A DNA stretch of 64,000 nucleotides from Chitinophagaceae bacterium (GCA_947454155.1 CANGIT010000006.1:1-64000), one strand, 5' to 3'. Counted from the first letter of the stretch, positions 41,301 to 49,674 are shown. Program-made: numbers and translations. Notes: generated from the letters alone by a model not told the origin.

Positions 41301-41412
41301 TTGCTGATTTGTCGAAAATCACGAGAAAGAGCAAAAAAATAATTACGGTAACCTTACAAAAAATCCACGAAGAACATTTTGGTATTAAGGGGTAATTACT
41401 ACTAATTTTCAT
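35302..41412 (-). CDS. Giant T9SS type A sorting domain protein with FN3/Ig-like domains
   Basis: 2036 aa ORF; signal peptide, fibronectin-like TPVSGVTGYEIDVATDAAF..TTYYYRVRSVS, C-terminal HISPNPITGHTLQFSI...GAYQLKVFD. Confidence 0.88.
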   Translation of the reverse strand: MKISSNYPLIPKCSSWIFCKVTVIIFLLFLVIFDKSAKAQLFQEQFSSPLSSFNNSAQPTGSYYVNTTAPSNLQFTHLQSGAISSSIDVNTSVVNALTITETSTNSLSGLCRNVNLSATSPNTLFAQFDLSVTYGSSGSNPKISFALGGSFTNNLTKEAVTNVFAGLEVKFKSNSNLAISSYGSATELTTFAYASQKTLLIAANKSGAAISYLAPDGTCETLANNCFDIWVGAIKAGNDVAAVTSTASLNQFKLLHGFTSASSVGRSNAIYKNLLIDPIPATPVSSASSLLSSTGIGFIANWTPVSGVTGYEIDVATDAAFTAGLTTIFVAGANTSSAAVTGLIPSTTYYYRVRSVSQYSVATYKSCSSATQTANAGSCISFSTQPTSNSYCTGNNITLNSAISGSGTITFQWFTNNTLSTTGGSLIGGANNASYNVPSSTAGTYYYYCTASNGTCTITSNLSTIVVTPNPTFTSVSQATPVCAGNNATINLTGLVASAAQMIYYHIGAGGVQSVNITSTAGGLGTFSLVTNVGMGGQLLIIDSIKTACKLSLISGNTVSLTVNPTPANPTGAVNGFRCSAGTVTVSVAAPAAGYTINWYDASTGGNLLATASNSYTTPTMSMGTVNTYYAETVAVPSNGCVSLIRQPVTATVSQAGITLTSSSIFRPVPVSPFITNLPYSSVLGSSDRYDLTWGGSYGFVNVTNAILPVGNIPLTITNALPGVYTGTIVVRSSTTGCVSGPVPFSLTIVEQLQGDYGTIASGNWADTVIWRRYDTASGTFSISHAGLIPILSDNVWVNSGHTVNIQSTDRNCKNLYVKGNLISSNLTKAPVQVLVYGSLVQMFTGGYIGSITNPTGDNADGISITSMSSNLKITGSAGSVFLSRLCTSKDNGVLVIDRDVTLTYHGTSNQGGHTVACFPASQSTPSTGYKGLNTTMVINENKTLTFMPWASLSTTANTGTLHPTLSFTVNVYGTIQMLNSPAPNVIIPTSPAWTNGLSNATNNSVNFRNSFIYGGTKDPGNVFSLNIFNGGLVNTPEIYPNGADAASSQPAYWMYDCGLPIGNLSNINVAAGGKLNVYKMADFRVPGQTVTGAGTFTLASTAKLRMGSADGIAATGATGHIQTSIRNFSTTGVYAYEGTVPQITGTGMPSTVSGVIINNANNVSLTANTVATDSVNMSTGKLILGDKNMATNTVRFANNTSYFVTNGAGALKLFNVSGAEKFFPVGPSITSYNPAWITNSGASDNVSVKVEPYALSSAVAWPAGVPRIFRSIRTGMWNDPATWETQSYRVGKSVNRSWTIGEDVSGGSNLSVRFQWTAADELPGFNRSLSSVVRFNGSVIDYPVAPIPYNAATGTDPYLQTGNSIASTVLQFGVVSDTSTSLLFGSTTNAYPNSSISHVVINPANVVTTNTAVNTTCGDLQIDGTLNLSGSTGDNLLMAGNWNRSSTGVFNPNGNAIIMNGGNNTSITAVNGERFSKLYLQKNATSNSVTLLDSIAISKELTLTTGTLNLGAKNVTLLSDSTNTASFGTLTSSGAISYSGTGRFVVERYIHTGTNGTRHAKSWQLLSAPTIGQTIKQSWMENGMANSNPVPGYGTQIVGVGGTANGFDMAAIAPSMKVYSPLDSTYVGVANTGLPINNTQGYMLFVRGDRSVTAFNTAANPTILRTKGTLQTGNVAGPAIPANKFQSVANPYPSAINYAAVTQSGLTPFLYVFDPILSSYYGLGAFQTIELANGNATPGGTSMYSTSGDYRTIQSGQAFFVRAGNTAGAISFKETDKVSGSRLAMRSGTTLVNNNLSSVQTRLYLVADGHPYLVDGNKVVYGKSYADKLDEYDARKMMNAGDNLGLMRQGEVLSIEARSGLKAADTVNYFFRPYKKGNYYLQFNAPELKEQSLTGLLIDHHAHTSTLVKWQDSTLYAFSVDETPSSSASDRFVLIIKSNPKNAAPNGNEAPQLHISPNPITGHTLQFSIDTRLGKNGFYEISNMAGQVVQKGTLNLQLSDLKHLLPLHDALPAGAYQLKVFDLLGHLVSASFLVQ

Positions 41413-41482
41413 AACTATGGGCTTAATTTTATTTGGAGGGATGAAGGAATCTCAATCCAATCAATATCACTAATGTACATCT

Positions 41483-41510
41483 ATAAGATTGAATAAATAA
41501 TCAATCTTAT
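41483..41510. promoter_or_regulatory. Inverted repeat ATAAGATTGA-ATAAATAA-TCAATCTTAT
   Basis: Perfect 10-bp arms, 8-nt spacer, 5' of the 35302-41412 gene. Confidence 0.5.
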
Positions 41511-41518
41511 GCACATTA

Positions 41519-41533
41519 TACGCAATCGTTACC
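41519..41533. promoter_or_regulatory. Candidate operator TACGCAATCGTTACC
   Basis: Exact 15-mer also at 48443-48457; 107 nt 5' of 41412. Confidence 0.5.
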
Positions 41534-41539
41534 AAAAAA

Positions 41540-41563
41540 AATTGCCCCAAATTTGGGGCAATT
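41540..41563 (-). terminator. Rho-independent terminator of the 41587-48141 gene
   Basis: 24-nt perfect palindrome AATTGCCCCAAATTTGGGGCAATT, followed on the minus strand by TTTTTTTGG. Confidence 0.88.
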
Positions 41564-41586
41564 ATGGTTTTTATAGATGAATGACT

Positions 41587-44500
41587 TTACTTTTTGTGAA
41601 GAGAAATACAGTAGGTATGACTATCTTCTGTCTCCAGAACAAGTTGATAAATTCCTGCAACTAAACCTGCGGGCAAATGAATCTTTTGTTGTTGTTGGGT
41701 AGAGAAATCAACATTACCTAATTGGATACATCTGCCAGTTTGATCGTACAATTTATACTTACAACTTACAGCCAAATCTGAAGAGGCGAAGACAGTTACC
41801 GTTTCTTCAATTACCGGATTCGGATAAATGGCAAAAGGCGCTCCTCCAAAGTTTTTAATACCGACCTTCAACACTGCACTGTACAAATAAGAACCGTTTA
41901 CATCCACTGCTTTAATTCTGTAATAACCAGGGCCAAAGATAGGCGACTGATCATCAAAAACATAATTATTGTTAGGTGGGTTGGCGACTCCTATTACACC
42001 AATTTTTACAAAATCCTTTCCATCGGCACTTCTTTCAATTGCATATTGGGTAACATCCAATTCATTGGCTACAGACCAACTGACGATAACCTTATTTTTA
42101 TTAACAGTAGCTTTTTCGTGAATAAATCGAACGGGCAATGTACCAGCGTTGGAATAATTAAATACCAAAACAAATCGGTCTGTTGCTCTTGATTGCTGAT
42201 CTGTGGTTACGGTGAAGGGATAAATAAACGCGCTGTTTAAATTCACCGTGGTGCTGGCATTCAAAAACTTGTCTATCAATCTTGCTGTTTGACAAGGCGA
42301 ACTCCAATTATTGGCATTCAATGCCAGCTGATAATTTCCCACTCTTGCAAGCATCAAATGATATACAACCGAATCCGCTGCATGAATCGGTTTTCTTTTA
42401 ACGATGGCATAAGACAGGCCATTGTTGCTTATCGACAAGTTATCTCCATTATTGAAATATTTTGAGGCGTCATCGGATGCATCATCACTATTGGACTCAT
42501 CCAATAATAACAAATTGCCGTCGCTTAATTTGTAACTACCATCAGCAGCCTGATAATTAAGGGTAGATCTTAATGATGGAGATACAACATTGGCAGTATT
42601 GTTTTCTCTCAATACTATTCTGCTACCACTCACTTTTGCAGCTTCATTGAATGAAATTGAACCTGGCGACGCTGTGTTATTGTACACAAAAAAAGCTTGC
42701 CCCGATTGAATGTATCTATTTTGAGAAGTAGTTGTTGGATAATAAGTGGAAAGACTTTGTGGCGAACCTCCTGCGGTAATCGCATTAAAACCTCCCAAAC
42801 CATAACTACCTCCTAACGTGGGATCAAAAACATAAAGATAATCTTGCAAATTAGTTTTGTTCAACCCATCAAAATTTATGGCCGATGCATAAGGATTGGC
42901 AACCGACTGAAATTGCGCAGCAGGGATAGACGGCCCATTGATATTATCTCCAATCAACAATTTACCTTTAGCCCTCAATACGGTTGAATCTGCATTGGTT
43001 AAAGTGGTGATTGCGCGACTTCCTCTCACAAACAACATATACCCCTGTGTATTGGCTACCCCTTGATTGGTATTGGGGGCAAACTGCCATAGGTTATTAA
43101 CAGGATCAAATGTTTTGATAGATGCAGAAGCAGTGGCCACATCAAAGCCATTCGTTGTTCCACCTGGTCCTACAATCTGAGTCCCATAACCCGGATTGGG
43201 ATTTAAATTGGGACCTGCGTTTTCCATCCAAGATTGTTTGATGGAAATATTTTCGGCAGGATCGATGGGTGCACACAACAACTGCCAGCTTTTTTGATGT
43301 CGTGTACCGCCGGTTCCTGAATTGATATAACGCTGCACTTCAAATCGTCCGAGGCCGGAGTAACTGATCGCTGCTCCACTGGCGGGCATGGCAGCAAATG
43401 AGGCGGTGCTGGCCACATCCGACAATAAGGTGATGTTCTTGGCGGCCAGATCCAATGTTCCGGTAATCATTTTCAACTCCTTGGAAATGGCAATGCTATC
43501 GCTTAGGGTAACTTTGTTGGCCAATGCGCTTTTGCTCACATACAATCGCTCAAATTTTTGCCCACCGATGCCTGAGATGGTAACATTCCTGTTACCTGTA
43601 AAATAGACAGGCCTGTCGTTGGCATTGAGCAAGCCGGTGGCCGTTTTGTTCCAGCTGCCACCAATTTTGAAAGTGTCGATGGGCGAAGTAGAGAGATTCA
43701 ACTTGCCGCTCAACGTTAAGTTGCCGCAATACGTATTGGTATTACCACTGGCAATCGATATTTCATGTGCCGGTTGAATGAACACCTCCGACGAATCGGT
43801 GTTGGGTATATCCCCTTCCGATGGTGAATAGCCACCGGCAGCATTGGAGATATCCCAGGAATCAAACTCAGACCAAAAGCCGGATTGACGACTTCTGAAT
43901 TTTCTTACTTTAGTGTACCCCACGCCAAATCGGTCTGTAGCTAAAAAACTCGTAAACCCGGAGCCCAATTTGGTATATGGACCTGTTCCCAAAGCCGGGC
44001 CAACAGAACCGGCATAATCCAATGCAGTTCCGTTGGAATGAACCACGGCACAAGTGTTGACATTAAACCCAGCACCAATTTCAGTGGGTGATGAAGTGGC
44101 ATTCCATTGAGGCGTAACCGCCACAATACTGCCACCGGGCACATCCTCTACAATGCTCCAGGAACGATTGATAGCAGAATCAACAGCTAAATTAGAAGGC
44201 ACTCCTGTGGATACGTTGACCCCAAAATTATCGGTTGTTCCAATATTACTTATCGTAACCGGATTATATGTAGATGCAGGACTAGTGGTTAATGCCCCTA
44301 CCGGATAAAACACATCATTATACGTTACACCGGTTTGTCTTAATCTTCCCGAAGTTTGATCTGTAACAATATAATTTGTGCTTGAGAAATTTTTGATATT
44401 GTTTACAGTTAAGGTTGAATTACCTGTAAAAAGTCGTCTTGTTAACTGTAATGAATCTCTTAATACAACACTTTTTGTGAGGGAAAGATAGGTGCCAGCA

Positions 44501-47500
44501 CCAGAGGTAGAATCGATAACGGCACCGGCTGTATCTAACGCATTACCAGTTGTTGGCAAAGCACCTGTGCTCACATAAATGTATCTGGCTCTATTGCTGA
44601 AATTGCGCGTACCTGTTAAGATGTGCCCGGTATTTGTACCCACAGCATTGATACCCGCTGTTGAGCCAATGCGCATACGGGCGGTTCCTCGTAAATTAAA
44701 TGCACCCCCCGATCCTACTGCCCCTGCTACTCCTGTTACAGTTTGTGTGGATTTTCTGAAATCAGCTAAAGAGTCAATATTTAACTCCCCACCTGGGGCA
44801 ATATTAATAGCTGATGTTCCTGCGGCAGTACCACTTATCCCGGCAGTGTATATTTCTGTAACATTAATTTTTCCGGTTGCACCAATGTTAATGGTAAATG
44901 GATTGGTGGCATTGCTTCCATTCATATTAAGAACCCCATTATATGAAAGTGTTCCTTGATTTACGGCTCCGGCAGGGTATCCATCTGGCACACCTGGAAG
45001 GAAGCTTAATGTACCATCAACATTTAATGTAAACTTACTTGCTGAAATTGATCCAACCGAAGACCCTAAGCAAACACTGGCCCACTTATGCAAAGTCACA
45101 GTTTTTCCGGTATTGATAGATAATACAGTTGGGTTTAAAGAAGATGAATATAAAGCTGATGTTGCGCCATCTCCGTAAAGATAGCTCGCATTAAAAGTTG
45201 TACCATGATGATTCAAGGTTACATCATGATCAATTAATAGCAAAGGATTATTACCCAATGAAGCGCTACCCCTTGAAATAATTAGTCTCGATAAATTGAT
45301 AATTCCGCCAACGCCTTTTATATGGCAAACAACATTCATTGTAGTTGCCGTTGAAATTATCTGTGAATTACTAATAGTATAAGTTCCTGCTGCGCCAGCA
45401 GTTCCTGTCAGTTGATTGACTATAGTTGTACCCGAGGTAACACCTGAGCCTGTTATTAATAACCCTGCAGTTAACGTTCCTCCGGTTGATGCTACTGTCA
45501 ATACATTTCCACTAATAGTCCCGGAAAAGCTGATTGGACTTCCTGCAACGGTCAAACAAAGACCATCGGCTGCATTGCCCACATTTGTTCCACCAAATTT
45601 GCCATTAGCAGCTACTTCAATAACATTTCCATTAATGCTGATACTTGCCCCTGTGGTATAAATCTGATTACCCGATTGTAATATTCCATCCAACACATGC
45701 AAATCTTTACAGGCAAATGTTCCTGTTGCTCCGGTTGAAACGGTATAACCTCCAATTATCCAAATATTAGTTGAAGCTGAAGGAGCTGCAGCGGTAACTC
45801 CTGTAAATGCTGTTCCGTCCCATGTTTTCCATGTTGTTCCAGCACCGGAAACGGCCCAATTGCCTGTCATAACAGACCCATAGTCTCCAACTTGAATATT
45901 AGATATTTGGATACTAAAAGGTATGGCCACCGTAGAACAACCTGTTGTATTAGATGCTGTAATTGTTCCCGAATAAATTTGCCCAGCAACTGCACTGACA
46001 TTTAATGATATAGGTATTGGACTAGCCGGTAAACTTGCATTTGTCACAGCTAGAAAGCCTGCAGCTGTTGCATTTGCACTTGTCCATGCTATGCTATATT
46101 GCGTTAAATTATTGGAGGCCGTATATGGCATATTGACAATGTAGCTTGGGCCAGTGGGCACACCGCTGTAAATAGTAGAATTGGTTAATGTAAATGAAGG
46201 AACTGTAAGGTTTCCTATAAATGCCACTCTGGGTGATGAACAACCATTAGCTGCAACCGTTTGCGCATAATAGGTAACTGTTGTGTTAGATGAATAACTC
46301 GGAGTAGTAAATGATGGATTATTAGTTAATATTGGTGAGCCTCCACTAGGTGCACTATACCAGTTTACCGGAGATCCGCCGGCATTGTTTACGGCTAATG
46401 GAATGGTTCCGGGTGCACAAATTTTTGCTGTGTCCACTGCTGATGTCGGCGAATTGGGCGATGCGTTTACAGCAAGCGTTGTGTTAATACCCGAGAATAT
46501 TGTGGTACAAGAAGACCTGATACTATCAATATAAAGTACGGCATTGCCGTTTGCCGTAAGGAAAACAAAGCTAGCGGTACCTGCTGCAGTTGTGGCAACT
46601 GCTGTGGCAGATTGAACAGTTCCACTACCGATGTGATAAAAAATATTATTCACAGAATTGGGCACCAAACCCGTTAAATTAATCGTTGCCGATTGCCCCC
46701 CACATACTGGAGAAGCTTGTGATACACTACTCAAAGTTGGAGATGGCACTACAGTAACAGTCGCTACATTGGAGGCGAGTGTTGTCGTTCCTCTAGTAAT
46801 AACACAATAGTAGTAATAAGTACCTGGAGTTGTTGTTGGTGGAGTGAAATTGGTTGTTGTTGATCCTACAGCAGCACCTCCACTATTGGAATTAACGGTA
46901 TTGGAGTACCATTGATAACTAGGATTATTATTCGAACTGACAGTTAACGCTTGTCCTGCGCTTCCTGTACAAACCGAAAAACCTATGGGTTGCTGAGAGA
47001 ATGAAAGTGCATCCCCTGCGGTAGCTTGTTGTGTACCGGAGTTGCAACTTTGAAAAGTACCCACTGTATATTTTGATGCGGCCCTCACTCGGTAATAATA
47101 GGTTACCCCTGTTGTTAATCCCGGAAAATTTGAATTATCAATTACAAGGGAAGAAGTTGAAATTCCTGGCACAAATAGTGTAGTCAAGTTTTGTGTAAAC
47201 GCAGCATCAGTGGCAATGTCCAAATTATAACCATTCACACCATAATAACCGGATGTACCTGTTGAAATCGGCGTCCAATTGGCAGTAAAACCAACACCGC
47301 TGGGAGCAGGAGTAAATGCATTAGACACTGGGGGTAGTGAAGGGATCGTATCAATTAACATATTATCCAGAGCATAGGTAATTGAACTGCTTGGGGAGGA
47401 ACCTGTCCCCATAAAGAAATTAGTTAAATCCAAATTTGGATTGCTAGCGGCTTCATCATTAGTAAATTTAACATTATCAATCCAAGCATCAAATTTATCA

Positions 47501-48141
47501 TCTGCAATAGTTTCGCAACTGTTATCAGGTGCCAAATATGTTAAAGATCTACCGCTATTATTTACTGCCAATGTCACTTTATGAGCTCCTGCTACCCACT
47601 GTGTGTTAGTTCCGACATTCCACAATTTAGTCCCTCCATTACTAACATTAAATCTCAGTCTTGTATGATATTCTGTTGGACTAGAAGAGCTAGGTGTATG
47701 CGTTAAAGCACAAGAGGGACAACTCCCAATAAAAACATTAAACTGGCTAGTACCAGAAGCTGCATTGTCGGTCACTTCAAAATCAAAACTCATCAATAAT
47801 GACCCAGGAGTATTTGGAAAATTAGTTTTGCGTTGAAAATAGGTTTGATTTCCTGACCTAGAAATTTGAAGCCTACCGCTTACAACACTTATGCTTGTAA
47901 GGTCCTTAGCTGCAATTGAAGTAAACTGACTGTTTGAAGGATTGGTACTATTTACATAGACAGAAGGATTAGTGGCGTAGACTGTAGTGCTAGAAGTTGA
48001 ACCTGCCAATATCACCGGATCAAAAGGCGAAGTAAAATCCTGCTGAAACAATTGCGCTTTTGAAGAAAAACAAACTAAAAGAAAAAAGATATAAACGCCT
48101 AAGCTTTTTTTAATCTGTTGTAATGAAAAAAAAGTGTCCAT
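41587..48141 (-). CDS. Giant T9SS type A sorting domain protein, paralog of 35302-41412
   Basis: ORF called from 48258, but MDTFFSLQQIKKSLGVYIFFLLVCFSSKAQ signal peptide starts at 48141; shares many segments with neighbour; C-terminal AIYPNPVIEETVTVFASSDLAV...GIYQLVLETE. Confidence 0.87.
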   Translation of the reverse strand: MDTFFSLQQIKKSLGVYIFFLLVCFSSKAQLFQQDFTSPFDPVILAGSTSSTTVYATNPSVYVNSTNPSNSQFTSIAAKDLTSISVVSGRLQISRSGNQTYFQRKTNFPNTPGSLLMSFDFEVTDNAASGTSQFNVFIGSCPSCALTHTPSSSSPTEYHTRLRFNVSNGGTKLWNVGTNTQWVAGAHKVTLAVNNSGRSLTYLAPDNSCETIADDKFDAWIDNVKFTNDEAASNPNLDLTNFFMGTGSSPSSSITYALDNMLIDTIPSLPPVSNAFTPAPSGVGFTANWTPISTGTSGYYGVNGYNLDIATDAAFTQNLTTLFVPGISTSSLVIDNSNFPGLTTGVTYYYRVRAASKYTVGTFQSCNSGTQQATAGDALSFSQQPIGFSVCTGSAGQALTVSSNNNPSYQWYSNTVNSNSGGAAVGSTTTNFTPPTTTPGTYYYYCVITRGTTTLASNVATVTVVPSPTLSSVSQASPVCGGQSATINLTGLVPNSVNNIFYHIGSGTVQSATAVATTAAGTASFVFLTANGNAVLYIDSIRSSCTTIFSGINTTLAVNASPNSPTSAVDTAKICAPGTIPLAVNNAGGSPVNWYSAPSGGSPILTNNPSFTTPSYSSNTTVTYYAQTVAANGCSSPRVAFIGNLTVPSFTLTNSTIYSGVPTGPSYIVNMPYTASNNLTQYSIAWTSANATAAGFLAVTNASLPASPIPISLNVSAVAGQIYSGTITASNTTGCSTVAIPFSIQISNIQVGDYGSVMTGNWAVSGAGTTWKTWDGTAFTGVTAAAPSASTNIWIIGGYTVSTGATGTFACKDLHVLDGILQSGNQIYTTGASISINGNVIEVAANGKFGGTNVGNAADGLCLTVAGSPISFSGTISGNVLTVASTGGTLTAGLLITGSGVTSGTTIVNQLTGTAGAAGTYTISNSQIISTATTMNVVCHIKGVGGIINLSRLIISRGSASLGNNPLLLIDHDVTLNHHGTTFNASYLYGDGATSALYSSSLNPTVLSINTGKTVTLHKWASVCLGSSVGSISASKFTLNVDGTLSFLPGVPDGYPAGAVNQGTLSYNGVLNMNGSNATNPFTINIGATGKINVTEIYTAGISGTAAGTSAINIAPGGELNIDSLADFRKSTQTVTGVAGAVGSGGAFNLRGTARMRIGSTAGINAVGTNTGHILTGTRNFSNRARYIYVSTGALPTTGNALDTAGAVIDSTSGAGTYLSLTKSVVLRDSLQLTRRLFTGNSTLTVNNIKNFSSTNYIVTDQTSGRLRQTGVTYNDVFYPVGALTTSPASTYNPVTISNIGTTDNFGVNVSTGVPSNLAVDSAINRSWSIVEDVPGGSIVAVTPQWNATSSPTEIGAGFNVNTCAVVHSNGTALDYAGSVGPALGTGPYTKLGSGFTSFLATDRFGVGYTKVRKFRSRQSGFWSEFDSWDISNAAGGYSPSEGDIPNTDSSEVFIQPAHEISIASGNTNTYCGNLTLSGKLNLSTSPIDTFKIGGSWNKTATGLLNANDRPVYFTGNRNVTISGIGGQKFERLYVSKSALANKVTLSDSIAISKELKMITGTLDLAAKNITLLSDVASTASFAAMPASGAAISYSGLGRFEVQRYINSGTGGTRHQKSWQLLCAPIDPAENISIKQSWMENAGPNLNPNPGYGTQIVGPGGTTNGFDVATASASIKTFDPVNNLWQFAPNTNQGVANTQGYMLFVRGSRAITTLTNADSTVLRAKGKLLIGDNINGPSIPAAQFQSVANPYASAINFDGLNKTNLQDYLYVFDPTLGGSYGLGGFNAITAGGSPQSLSTYYPTTTSQNRYIQSGQAFFVYNNTASPGSISFNEAAKVSGSRIVLRENNTANVVSPSLRSTLNYQAADGSYKLSDGNLLLLDESNSDDASDDASKYFNNGDNLSISNNGLSYAIVKRKPIHAADSVVYHLMLARVGNYQLALNANNWSSPCQTARLIDKFLNASTTVNLNSAFIYPFTVTTDQQSRATDRFVLVFNYSNAGTLPVRFIHEKATVNKNKVIVSWSVANELDVTQYAIERSADGKDFVKIGVIGVANPPNNNYVFDDQSPIFGPGYYRIKAVDVNGSYLYSAVLKVGIKNFGGAPFAIYPNPVIEETVTVFASSDLAVSCKYKLYDQTGRCIQLGNVDFSTQQQQKIHLPAGLVAGIYQLVLETEDSHTYCISLHKK

Positions 48142-48442
48142 AGTACCGATGGTTAATTTTTTTTTCAAAGACTGATTGGAAAATAAAAGATTCATTGTCA
48201 AGAATAGAGATTGCTTTCTCAATTTCATGTGTATTTTAATGTCACATTTCAAACACACTGGATTCGCTTTAATTCTATCCGCAACAACTAAAAAATTCTC
48301 TCAGGCAATTCAGGTGTAAAATGTGGTCAAAGGAAAAACACCTGTTATAGATTTTGACAATTCTACAACGATATAGTTACCCAATTGACGTGTAATGTTA
48401 CAAAACATTTAGATGAATGAAAACGCTGAAATTGGATATTTC

Positions 48443-48457
48443 TACGCAATCGTTACC
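48443..48457. promoter_or_regulatory. Candidate operator TACGCAATCGTTACC
   Basis: Exact 15-mer repeat of 41519-41533; about 300 nt 5' of 48141. Confidence 0.45.
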
Positions 48458-48547
48458 GATGTTAGAGATTATTCAAAAACAACAGGTTAAACGGCCTGCT
48501 GTTTTTCTAAATTCAGCTTATTTTTTTTGCAAACTCCCCTTTTTGTT

Positions 48548-48637
48548 GGACAGGTTTTACAACATAGTATCGGGGCAGGCTTTTTACACCCGCCTCTTTG
48601 AGTCGGACAGGTTTTACCCCGAAATATCGGGGCAGGC
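48548..48637. repeat. Two 33-nt direct repeats ggacaggttttac(...)tatcggggcaggc, second with palindrome CCCCGAAATATCGGGG
   Basis: Copies at 48548-48580 and 48605-48637, 57 nt apart; palindrome at 48617-48632. Confidence 0.85.
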
Positions 48638-48681
48638 ATTTTTCATTTTATATTCTGAACATTAGATTCTACATTCACCCT

Positions 48682-49359
48682 ATGGATGTAAAAATCGAGC
48701 CTTCCTGGAAGACATTTCTACAAGAGGAATTTCAACAATCTTACTTCGAACAAATTGTGGCTTTTCTTAAAACAGAGAAAGCTTTGGGGAGAACCATCTA
48801 CCCTCCCGGTCCACTTATTTTCAACGCCTTCAACAGTACACCTGTCGATCGGCTTTCTGTAGTCATCATCGGACAAGACCCTTACCATGGACCCGGACAA
48901 GCACATGGCCTCAGTTTTTCAGTTCCCAAAAACATCACGAAACTTCCACCCTCACTGCAAAATATTTACAAAGAAATCAAAAACGATATCGGAGTGGATA
49001 TGCCCCCAAACTGTGGCGACCTCACGCCATGGACACATCAAGGCGTATTGTTATTGAATGCAGCTTTAACCGTCAGATCCGGCGAACCTATGAGTCATGC
49101 TAAATTTGGATGGGATCTTTTTACGGATGCCGTCATCAAAAAAATATCAGATAAAAAAGAAGGTATCATCTTCATCCTCTGGGGGAAATTCGCACAAGAA
49201 AAACAATCACTAATCGACCAAACCAAACACCATATTCTAAAAGCCGCACACCCCTCTCCCTTCTCCGCCGACAAAGGATTTTTTGGCTGCAAACATTTTT
49301 CAAGAACCAATGAATTACTGATCAAAATGGGTAAGGATCCGATTGATTGGAGGATATGA
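48682..49359 (+). CDS. ung: Uracil-DNA glycosylase (family 1)
   Basis: VVIIGQDPYHGPGQAHGLSFSVP and AAHPSPFSADKGFFGCKHFSRTN; ATG at 48682 preferred over ORF start at 48598. Confidence 0.96.
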   Translation: MDVKIEPSWKTFLQEEFQQSYFEQIVAFLKTEKALGRTIYPPGPLIFNAFNSTPVDRLSVVIIGQDPYHGPGQAHGLSFSVPKNITKLPPSLQNIYKEIKNDIGVDMPPNCGDLTPWTHQGVLLLNAALTVRSGEPMSHAKFGWDLFTDAVIKKISDKKEGIIFILWGKFAQEKQSLIDQTKHHILKAAHPSPFSADKGFFGCKHFSRTNELLIKMGKDPIDWRI

Positions 49360-49361
49360 AT

Positions 49362-49490
49362 TTTGTTGTTTGTTGTTTGTTGTTTGTTGTTTGTTGTTTG
49401 TTGTTTGTTGTTTGTTGTTTGATGTTTGTTGTTTGTTGTTTGATGTTTGTTGTTTGTTGTTTGATGTTTGTTGTTTGATGTTTGTTGTTT
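49362..49490. repeat. Heptanucleotide satellite (TTTGTTG/TTTGATG), 18 full units
   Basis: Counted directly: 18 heptamers plus TTT, immediately 3' of ung stop. Confidence 0.97.
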
Positions 49491-49534
49491 TCTACCGTTA
49501 TTTCTCATCAATTTTAATATTAACCAACCCGAAA

Positions 49535-49615
49535 ATTAGCACATTAGCATATTAGCAAGTTAGCATACTACTACATTTACAAATCACCAAATCATCAAAT
49601 CATCAAATCATCATT
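49535..49615. repeat. Two further short tandem repeats: (a)ttagca(n) x4 and aaatcatc-type x4
   Basis: attagcacattagcatattagcaagttagcata and aaatcaccaaatcatcaaatcatcaaatcatcatttc. Confidence 0.8.
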
Positions 49616-49674
49616 TCTTTATCTTTACGTTGAAACCAATTCAAACCAATCAAACCTTATAAACCCTCACCGCT

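Noticed and set aside
48142-48258. Start at 48258 for the 2223-aa T9SS protein
   Set aside because: Signal peptide begins with MDTFFSLQQIKKSLGVYIFFLLV at 48141; the earlier 39 aa look like upstream leader
49095-49511. 138-aa minus-strand ORF with QTTNNKH repeats
   Set aside because: Overlaps ung on the opposite strand; its low-complexity part is just the heptamer satellite
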